The position numbers were made by a program, and so were the translations under genes. The notes below the pieces were generated by a model that saw nothing but the letters and a program-made list of their open reading frames with translations, did not search any database and was not told the origin of the DNA. A stretch of 64,000 nucleotides of DNA, taken from Verrucomicrobiota bacterium (GTDB lineage Bacteria; Verrucomicrobiota; Verrucomicrobiia; Opitutales; Opitutaceae). This document shows positions 58,215-64,000 of the stretch, one piece after another. The DNA lies in assembly GCA_023399155.1 (NCBI GenBank), contig JAEWQP010000008.1, positions 62,001-126,000 of the forward strand, written 5' to 3'. Within the stretch, counting starts at the first letter, position 1; every line of letters starts with the position of its first letter.

Positions 58215-59630
58215 TCAACGGGGCAGACGGCCTTCACGCTGCAGTTTTTCGACGAGAGGATCGGCGTCGACCGCTGTCAGGAAGGCGGCGATGGTGCTGA
58301 GGTAGGCGCGACGCGCCTCGCAGATGGAGTACTCGGCCTGACGCCACGCGAACAGCGCGGCGCTGACCTGTTCCTCCGCAGACCTGCCTTCTTGCTGAAA
58401 AGCCACCACGGTGTTATAATTGCTCTCGGCGCTGGTGTAATTGCGTTCCGCGATGCGAAGGCTTCGTGTGGCGAAGCCCACTTCCTTCTCGGCGGACTCG
58501 ATGGATTCGATGAGGTCGCGCTCGAACTGCTCGAGATTTCTCTCGGCCCGCCGAATCCGCGCCTGCAGCGCCCGCGCTCGGGACGTCGTGTACTTGCTGT
58601 CCCAGATATTCCAGTTCACGCGGAAGCCGGCATACAGCGTCGTCAGGACGTAGCGCTGCTCGACGTTGTCCACGCGGAGATCGTCCGTGCTCTGGGTGTA
58701 GCCCACCGCGAAATTGAACTTCGGTCGCGTCTCATTGCGAATGATGCGGACGCTGAGCCGATCGGATTCGATCGCACGCTGCGCCCGGAAAAAACCGGGC
58801 GAGGTCTCGAACTCCCGCTTTGTCACATACTCGGTCCGAAGCGGAATCACGCGTGCGTCCTCGACACTTGGGATTGGCGGAATCGATTCCGGAACCTGCT
58901 CGAGCGCATACGCCGGATCGCCGATCAGGTCGCGAAACTGCCGCAGGGTCCGCTCCAGCCCATAGTCAGCCCGGTCTCGATCGAGTTCGAGTTGCTCGAT
59001 CGCATATTCCGTCGACGTGATGGCTCCCGACACCAGGCGCCCTTCGGCTACCTGCCCGCGCACCGTTTCGAGCTGCTGGCGTGTGCGCTCGAGCTGGAGT
59101 TCGCGGTTGCGCTTCGCGACGCGCGCACCGACCAGTTGGAGATACAGGTCACGAACGCGGTTGGCATAGAGCTGGTAGGCGTCCGTAAAGTTGCGCTCAG
59201 CGAGCAACCGCTTGATCCGGCCCACGTCCGCCTGCGCACGGAGAGATCCCCAGTGAAAGACGGGCTGGACAAAGCTGAGGTCGTAATAGGAACGCGTCCC
59301 GGGATCGGACTTGCCCGCATTGCGCCGGTCCTCCTGCTGCACATAGAAGGAGCCGCCCCCAAAAACCCGCGGGTAGAGGACGGAGCGATCGACCGCCTCG
59401 TCATAGCTCGCCGCCAGCCGGTTCAGATCCTCCTGGATCATCGTCGGGGAGCGGCTCAACGCCGCGATGAGGATCTCCTCGAGCTGCGGGAAGATCGTCT
59501 CGGCGCGCGGGAAGTCCTCGGCTCCGGCGGGCTCGGCCGTGCTCTGGCCGGCCGCAAAACCTGCGCAGGACAGCGCCACAAGCAGCATCGCGAGCGCGCG
59601 CGGAGGTTTCAGGAAAATCTCAAGCGTCAT
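58215..59630 (-). CDS. TolC-family outer-membrane channel of the exporter operon
   Basis: A 471-residue protein with a signal peptide (MTLEIFLKPPRALAMLLVAL, cleavage near AAG at residue 27) and two TolC-like helical/barrel halves, with long Arg/Glu/Gln helices (RTRQQLETVRGQVAEGRLV and REFETSPGFFRAQRAIESDR). It is first in the operon with adaptor, permease and ATPase, so it is the likely outer-membrane duct of this pump. The ATG at 59630 is chosen for the signal peptide; a 77-residue upstream extension is rejected. It is distinct from the TolC-like protein at 3538-5115. Confidence 0.85.
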   Translation of the reverse strand: MTLEIFLKPPRALAMLLVALSCAGFAAGQSTAEPAGAEDFPRAETIFPQLEEILIAALSRSPTMIQEDLNRLAASYDEAVDRSVLYPRVFGGGSFYVQQEDRRNAGKSDPGTRSYYDLSFVQPVFHWGSLRAQADVGRIKRLLAERNFTDAYQLYANRVRDLYLQLVGARVAKRNRELQLERTRQQLETVRGQVAEGRLVSGAITSTEYAIEQLELDRDRADYGLERTLRQFRDLIGDPAYALEQVPESIPPIPSVEDARVIPLRTEYVTKREFETSPGFFRAQRAIESDRLSVRIIRNETRPKFNFAVGYTQSTDDLRVDNVEQRYVLTTLYAGFRVNWNIWDSKYTTSRARALQARIRRAERNLEQFERDLIESIESAEKEVGFATRSLRIAERNYTSAESNYNTVVAFQQEGRSAEEQVSAALFAWRQAEYSICEARRAYLSTIAAFLTAVDADPLVEKLQREGRLPR

Positions 59631-59859
59631 GGAGTAGGTTCGGCGAGCGGACAGGCGCGAGCGCGCCACGTTCCGACGTATTCGCTCGCATGAAACCGCC
59701 CGAACCATCCGGCTTGGCAAGCCCATTCCCCAGAGCGTGATGCGTGAGTCCGGCGCGGGTAGATAAACCACGTTGACTGCGACGCCGCGCCTACGCCGAA
59801 TATTCTGTTTCGACGCGTTTCCAGCTCCCCAATCCGGGCGCGCAACGCAATGTCGGGTC

Positions 59860-60627
59860 ATGTTCAGTTTCCTGCGCCTGCAGATGCATTTCCTCGCGGT
59901 GTGGCTGCGCGAATGCTTCGTGCGCCCAGCCGAGCCCGTGCCGCCGCCGCGCTTGCGTCACCGGGTGCACGGCTCGACCGATGTGCGCGGATACCTCGAA
60001 GTCGGACGCACCTGCTGGTCGAGCATCGACAGCTTGCTCGAGGCCGCGGGACTCGACCCGCGGGCGTTCCGCTCGATCCTGGATTTCGGCTGCGGTTCCG
60101 GCCGCGTGGTGCGCGCCATTCCCCCGCCCTCTCCCGGCCGCACGCGCGAACTTACGGGTGTCGACATCGACCCCGCGGCCATTGCGTGGTGCCAGCGCAA
60201 TCTGCCGGGCATCCGTTTCGCCGTCGTCCAGCCGGATCCGCCGACCGCGTTCGCAGACGGGACCTTCGACCTGATCTTTGCCGTGTCGGTATTCACGCAC
60301 CTCGACGAGGCCATGCAGTTTTCCTGGCTGGCAGAGCTCCGTCGGCTGCTTCGCCCAGGCGGCGTCCTCGTCGCCTCCCTGCACGGCGAGTATCACCGTT
60401 CCCTGCACGGCCGCGCCTGTGATCTCAGTCGGGGATTCGCCTTTGTTTCTGGTCGCACCGGCCTGCTCAAGAAGGACGGCCTGCCGGATTTCTATCAGGA
60501 CGCCCAGCACACGCGGACCTACGTGGAGCGTGAATGGCCGAGGTATTTTGAGGTGGTGCACTACGCCGAACGCGGCATGGCCGGACATCAGGACGCTGTC
60601 GTCCTGCGCCGACCGGGACCGGCCTGA
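59860..60627 (+). CDS. Class I SAM-dependent methyltransferase
   Basis: A 255-residue protein with SAM motif I SILDFGCGSGRVVR, motif II LTGVDIDPAAIAWC, DGTFDLIFAVSVFTHL and a motif III region LRRLLRPGGVLVASLHG. No substrate-specific motif is visible, so the target is unknown. The N-terminus (MFSFLRLQMHFLAVWLRECF) is hydrophobic but short, not a clear signal. The ATG at 59860 is chosen over a longer Arg-rich extension. It is divergent from the exporter operon (229-bp gap) and 83 bp before a HIT gene. Confidence 0.8.
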   Translation: MFSFLRLQMHFLAVWLRECFVRPAEPVPPPRLRHRVHGSTDVRGYLEVGRTCWSSIDSLLEAAGLDPRAFRSILDFGCGSGRVVRAIPPPSPGRTRELTGVDIDPAAIAWCQRNLPGIRFAVVQPDPPTAFADGTFDLIFAVSVFTHLDEAMQFSWLAELRRLLRPGGVLVASLHGEYHRSLHGRACDLSRGFAFVSGRTGLLKKDGLPDFYQDAQHTRTYVEREWPRYFEVVHYAERGMAGHQDAVVLRRPGPA

Positions 60628-60710
60628 CGCCACTGGAAGCGCCCCGGGCCGCGACGCACAGCGGCTTTGACTTTGCCCGACCCGTTTCTAGTTTCGGCCT
60701 CTTTCGCAAG

Positions 60711-61217
60711 ATGCAGCACCTGCACGCCTATTGGCGGATGGAATACATCGAGGCCCCCAAAGGGGATACGTTCGGCAACCCGTTCGCGGAGATGCCGCGC
60801 CGCGGCGACGACAAGGCGACGCATATCCTGCTGCGTTCGCACCACTGCTACATCGTACTCAACCGCTTTCCCTACAACGCCGGACACCTCCTGGTCGTGC
60901 CTTATCGGGAAGTGGCCGAACTGGCCGATCTCACCAGCGATGAGCGCATCGATCTGATGGAGACGATCATCGCGGGCCAGGACATCCTCCGCCGCGCGCT
61001 CAAGCCCGACGGCTTCAACATCGGATTCAATCTCGGCGCCGCCGCCGGGGCGGGCATCCCGAAGCATCTTCACGCCCACATCGTGCCGCGCTGGAATGGC
61101 GACACGAACTTCATGCCCGTGCTCGGCCAGACTCGCGTCCTCCCCCAGTCGCTCGATGCGATGTGGGCCCGACTGCGCGAGTTCTGCCCCGCCCCGGGGG
61201 CGACTCCGACACCCTGA
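60711..61217 (+). CDS. HIT family nucleotide hydrolase/phosphorylase
   Basis: A 168-residue protein with the histidine triad KHLHAHIVPRWNGD (His119, His121, His123) and the upstream core YIVLNRFPYNAGHLLVVPYRE. The long C-terminal extension (NGDTNFMPVLGQTRVLPQSL) resembles the AP4A phosphorylase-like branch of bacterial HIT proteins. It hydrolyses or phosphorolyses nucleotide-linked phosphates in the cytoplasm; the natural substrate is not fixed. It is near phoH in the same direction. Confidence 0.88.
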   Translation: MQHLHAYWRMEYIEAPKGDTFGNPFAEMPRRGDDKATHILLRSHHCYIVLNRFPYNAGHLLVVPYREVAELADLTSDERIDLMETIIAGQDILRRALKPDGFNIGFNLGAAAGAGIPKHLHAHIVPRWNGDTNFMPVLGQTRVLPQSLDAMWARLREFCPAPGATPTP

Positions 61218-61321
61218 GCCTCGACCATGCACGACGGCCGTAACTTGACGCGCACACTTGCGCGCTCCCCGCACCCGACGACGCTTGTCGTACGCATGGC
61301 GATTCCCGTTTCCACCCGGCG

Positions 61322-62311
61322 ATGCCCACGAAGACGCTGACCTTCCAGAACGCCCGCACCACCAGCCAACTCTACTGCGGCAACCTCGAGAACCTGACCG
61401 CGGTCGAACGCGTGCTTGGCGTGAAGGTGGCGACGCGCGATGACTGGATCTCCATCGACGGCGATGACGCCGCCGTGGCCAAGGCCGAAGGCCTTTTTAC
61501 TCTGCTCAACGACGGGCGCGCCCAGGGGCTCCAGATCAAGAACGCCGACTTCGCCCACATGCTGGAGGGCGTGTCCCGCGGCGATCTCGACAAGCTCCGC
61601 TCCCTCTTCACCTCGGCCGTTGCGGTCACCACCGCCAAGCGCACGATCGTCCCGAAGACCCTGGGCCAGAAGCAGTACCTTCAGGCGATCCAGGAAAACG
61701 ACGTCGTGATCGGCATCGGGCCGGCCGGCACGGGCAAGACCTACCTCGCGATGGCCGCGGCGGTCTCCGCTCTCGTAAAGAACCAGGTCCAGCGCCTCAT
61801 CCTCACCCGCCCGGCTGTCGAGGCGGGCGAGGCCCTGGGCTTCCTGCCTGGCGACCTTCGCGAAAAGCTGCTGCCGTATTTACGGCCACTTTATGACGCG
61901 ATGTACGACATGATCGACCGCGAGGACGCGGCCCGGCTGCTTGAAAAAGGTGTGATCGAGATCGCCCCCCTCGCCTACATGCGTGGACGGACCTTGAGCA
62001 ATGCGTTCGTCATTCTGGACGAGGCCCAAAACACCACCCCCGAACAGATGATGATGTTCCTAACTCGTTTGGGTGAGGGCAGTAAAATGATCGTGACCGG
62101 CGATGTGACGCAGATCGACCTTCCCCGCTCCAAGGCTTCGGGACTGGTTCAAGCCCGGCGCATCCTCGCCGACATTCCGGGCATCAACATCTTTCACTTC
62201 GGCCCCGGCGACGTCGTCCGCCATCCGTTGGTCTTGCGCATCCTGGAAGCCTACCATAGACACCGCGACCAGAAGGAAGCCTCCGGCCCGCCACGTTCCT
62301 CCTCATCCTGA
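61322..62311 (+). CDS. phoH: PhoH-family ATPase
   Basis: A 329-residue protein with Walker A GPAGTGKT (133-140), the core RLILTRPAVEAGEALGFLPGDLREKLLPYLRP and Walker B FVILDEAQNTTPEQ (229-242), then GSKMIVTGDVTQIDLPR. These are the defining PhoH/YbeZ motifs. An N-terminal KH-like region (about 1-100) is present. PhoH/YbeZ is usually encoded with YbeY, linked to rRNA maturation. Here the next gene is a 7TM-HD protein, matching the common phoH-pgpH-ybeY order, so ybeY may lie to the right. Confidence 0.93.
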   Translation: MPTKTLTFQNARTTSQLYCGNLENLTAVERVLGVKVATRDDWISIDGDDAAVAKAEGLFTLLNDGRAQGLQIKNADFAHMLEGVSRGDLDKLRSLFTSAVAVTTAKRTIVPKTLGQKQYLQAIQENDVVIGIGPAGTGKTYLAMAAAVSALVKNQVQRLILTRPAVEAGEALGFLPGDLREKLLPYLRPLYDAMYDMIDREDAARLLEKGVIEIAPLAYMRGRTLSNAFVILDEAQNTTPEQMMMFLTRLGEGSKMIVTGDVTQIDLPRSKASGLVQARRILADIPGINIFHFGPGDVVRHPLVLRILEAYHRHRDQKEASGPPRSSSS

Positions 62312-62338
62312 CGTCCCTCCAGGCGCTCCGCTTCCACC

Positions 62339-64000
62339 ATGTCTCTAGCTGACCTTTTCCGTCCGAAGGCGAACTCGCCGGTAGGTCGGCGCCGCAAGCG
62401 CAAGACCGAGGTCGGGCTGGGTCTCCTCGAGTTCATGGAGCGAAGCCGGGCGATGACGATCGCGATCTTCATCGCGACGGTTGCGACGATCTTCGTGGTC
62501 AGTTTCGTGGGCGTGAACCCGGCGGCGTTTCACATTCTCGAAGGCCAGCACGCGACCGCGCGCATCGTCGCCGATTCGGAGTTCAGCTACACCAGCACAC
62601 TGCTCACTGAGCGCAAGCGCGAGCGGGTGGCCCGCCAGGTGCCGCAGGTTTACTCGGTGGACTTGGCCGGGTTCGAGGTGTTTCGACGCCAGGTGCAGAA
62701 GCTCGTCCGCGAGTTTCGGCGCCTCGATGCGACCTGGGCCGGCCTGCCCGAGGCCGACCGCCTGAGCGAACTCGCCATCCTTGCTGACAGCATCAACCAG
62801 CGCAGCGGCTTCCATGTGAGCGTGCGCGACCTGATGACGCTGATGAGCGCCGAGCCGGCCGTCCGGGAAAAGCTGATCGACGCCGGCATCTTTAATCTCG
62901 AGGAGATCCACAAAGGCGGCATCTACGCGCCCGAGACCACGATCGCGCCGACCGGCGAGCGCGAGATGTTGATGTTCCAGGTCCAGCGCGCGAGCGGCGA
63001 CCTGATCCAGACGCGGGTGCTTTCCGTTGAAGAGGCAGCCACGAACCTTCGGATCAATCTCAGCGACAACTTTGCCGCACAGTCGGTCTCATCCGCGCTC
63101 TCGACCGCGTTGTTCCGCCTCCTTCGCCCAGGCGTCCAGGCCAATCTGCGTCACGACGATGCACGCACGGGTGAGCTGCAGGACAAACTGCGCAGCGAAA
63201 CCCCGCCCGTGGTCGTGCGGGTGGAGGTGGGCCAGTCGATCATCGAACCCAACACGCGCGTCACACAGGCGCAGATCGAGATGCTCGACGCCTACCAACG
63301 GCACCTGCTCGAAACCCGCCAGCTTCCGAGTGGGATCGACGAGCAGTTGATCGGACGCGTCCTGCTCGTCATCGGGCTGATCATCATCGCGGGCATCTAC
63401 CTGCGGCTGGAGGACCCCATGACCTTGCGAAGCAACAGCCGGCTCGGGCTGCTTGCGCTGGTGCTTCTGGTCAACCTCGGCCTGCTGCGCGCCACGCTCG
63501 AGGCCGGATTCCTGCCCGCCTTTCGCTCGGCTCCGGAACTGGCGGCACTCATGCCCTATGTCGCGCCCGTTGCTTTTGCACCGATGATCATCGCGGTGCT
63601 GATCGGTGCCGGCCCGGCGCTGTTCTCCGGACTGCTCGTGAGCGTCTTTGCCGCGATCATCTTCGGCAACCGCCTCGATCTCCTCGTGCTCTCGCTGCTC
63701 GCCTCGACGATCGCCGCGTATTCGTGCCGGGCCGTACGCCGCCGTTCCCGCGTGGTCCGGGCGGGCTGGCTCTCCGGCGTCGTGTTCTCGATCTTCGCGC
63801 TGCTCCTCGGCCTGGCTGACCGGATGCCGCCGGACCTCGCGGGAAAGGCCGCCGTGGGCGGCCAGGTGCTCGGTCTCCTCACCGGCATCGTGGTGGTCGG
63901 CATGCTGCCGGTGCTCGAATCGCTCTTCCGTCGCACCACCGACATCACGCTGCTCGAGCTCACGGATTACAATCATCCGCTGCTGCGCCGCATGCAGATG
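62339..64000 (+). CDS. 7TM-HD (PgpH/YqfF-type) phosphohydrolase, N-terminal part, open at window edge
   Basis: The ATG at 62339 opens a frame (MSLADLFRPKANSPVGRRRK) that runs to the window end without a stop, 554 codons. It has an N-terminal membrane helix (about 40-58), a periplasmic 7TMR-HDED domain (about 60-335) and then seven-helix segments (LIGRVLLVIGLIIIAGIYLR, LGLLALVLLVNLGLLRATLE, ALMPYVAPVAFAPMIIAVLI and others). The last visible residues, LLELTDYNHPLLRRMQM, are the sequence that immediately precedes the cytoplasmic HD domain in PgpH-type proteins. The family includes c-di-AMP phosphodiesterases. The HD catalytic part is outside the window. It follows phoH by 27 bp, as in many Gram-positive and other bacteria. 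Confidence 0.9.
   Translation, partial: MSLADLFRPKANSPVGRRRKRKTEVGLGLLEFMERSRAMTIAIFIATVATIFVVSFVGVNPAAFHILEGQHATARIVADSEFSYTSTLLTERKRERVARQVPQVYSVDLAGFEVFRRQVQKLVREFRRLDATWAGLPEADRLSELAILADSINQRSGFHVSVRDLMTLMSAEPAVREKLIDAGIFNLEEIHKGGIYAPETTIAPTGEREMLMFQVQRASGDLIQTRVLSVEEAATNLRINLSDNFAAQSVSSALSTALFRLLRPGVQANLRHDDARTGELQDKLRSETPPVVVRVEVGQSIIEPNTRVTQAQIEMLDAYQRHLLETRQLPSGIDEQLIGRVLLVIGLIIIAGIYLRLEDPMTLRSNSRLGLLALVLLVNLGLLRATLEAGFLPAFRSAPELAALMPYVAPVAFAPMIIAVLIGAGPALFSGLLVSVFAAIIFGNRLDLLVLSLLASTIAAYSCRAVRRRSRVVRAGWLSGVVFSIFALLLGLADRMPPDLAGKAAVGGQVLGLLTGIVVVGMLPVLESLFRRTTDITLLELTDYNHPLLRRMQM

Noticed and set aside
59773..59806. Possible promoter TTGACT ... AATATT upstream of the methyltransferase gene
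   Set aside because: The spacing between the two boxes is about 20 bp or more, too long for a standard promoter.

Overview
The window is about 64 kb of high-GC, gene-dense bacterial chromosome from a Gram-negative, aerobically respiring organism. The gene families point to Verrucomicrobiota, most likely an Opitutaceae-like member of class Opitutia. The pointers are an Alternative Complex III cluster joined to a cbb3-type oxidase, LptD and LpxL outer-membrane genes, a Tic20/DUF4870-like protein, an S12 methylthiotransferase, a PhoH / 7TM-HD gene pair, and intergenic octamer and 'CTCCGTG' repeats. The taxonomic call is an inference; no rRNA is present. I see no tRNA, rRNA, CRISPR array, prophage or insertion sequence.

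Layout, left to right. 1-5115: the end of a protein with 17 Asp-rich calcium-type repeats followed by a collagen-like GQP tail, a PpiD/SurA-like periplasmic chaperone, an FmdB-type zinc ribbon and a TolC-family protein. 5302-8748: two related glycosyltransferase-like genes, a sulfotransferase and an LpxL-type acyltransferase (cell-surface glycan and lipid A). 8882-11041: two oligopeptide-type ABC ATPases without permeases. 11212-17127: a small membrane protein, MalQ, the mazG-xerC pair, TrpC and RsmA. 17150-23624: a secreted GH2 glycosidase, a 32-residue basic peptide, RimO, and a HemX-like gene coupled to HemA. 23802-32511: a minus-strand block with GlmS, a fucokinase-like/UGPase-like fusion protein, a GalU-like protein with an altered signature, and GlgB. 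32659-39770: a ferredoxin, LptD, an RsmB-family methyltransferase, ScpA, two small unknowns, thioredoxin and an RluE-type pseudouridine synthase. 40194-42701: glycogen phosphorylase. 43052-54559: the minus-strand respiratory cluster actABCDEF, a small unknown, ccoS, ccoN, ccoO and a monoheme third subunit. 55074-59630: a four-gene tripartite ABC export system. 59860-64000: a methyltransferase, a HIT protein, PhoH, and the start of a 7TM-HD phosphohydrolase that runs off the right edge.

Three themes tie genes together. (i) Glycogen and nucleotide sugars: MalQ, GlgB, GlgP, the GalU-like protein, the kinase-pyrophosphorylase fusion and GlmS. (ii) Envelope: LptD, LpxL, two TolC-type proteins, the glycosyltransferase-like and sulfotransferase genes, and the ABC exporter. 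(iii) Electron transport: quinol to ACIII to cytochrome c to cbb3 oxidase, plus HemA/HemX for heme and thioredoxin.

The most distinctive observations are the fusion at 25800-29114 (a fucokinase-like GHMP kinase joined to a UGP2-type pyrophosphorylase, the reverse domain order of Bacteroides Fkp), several unrelated-looking families of intergenic repeats that tend to occur as inverted pairs, a canonical terminator in the leader of the act operon, and a 32-codon basic peptide gene next to rimO.
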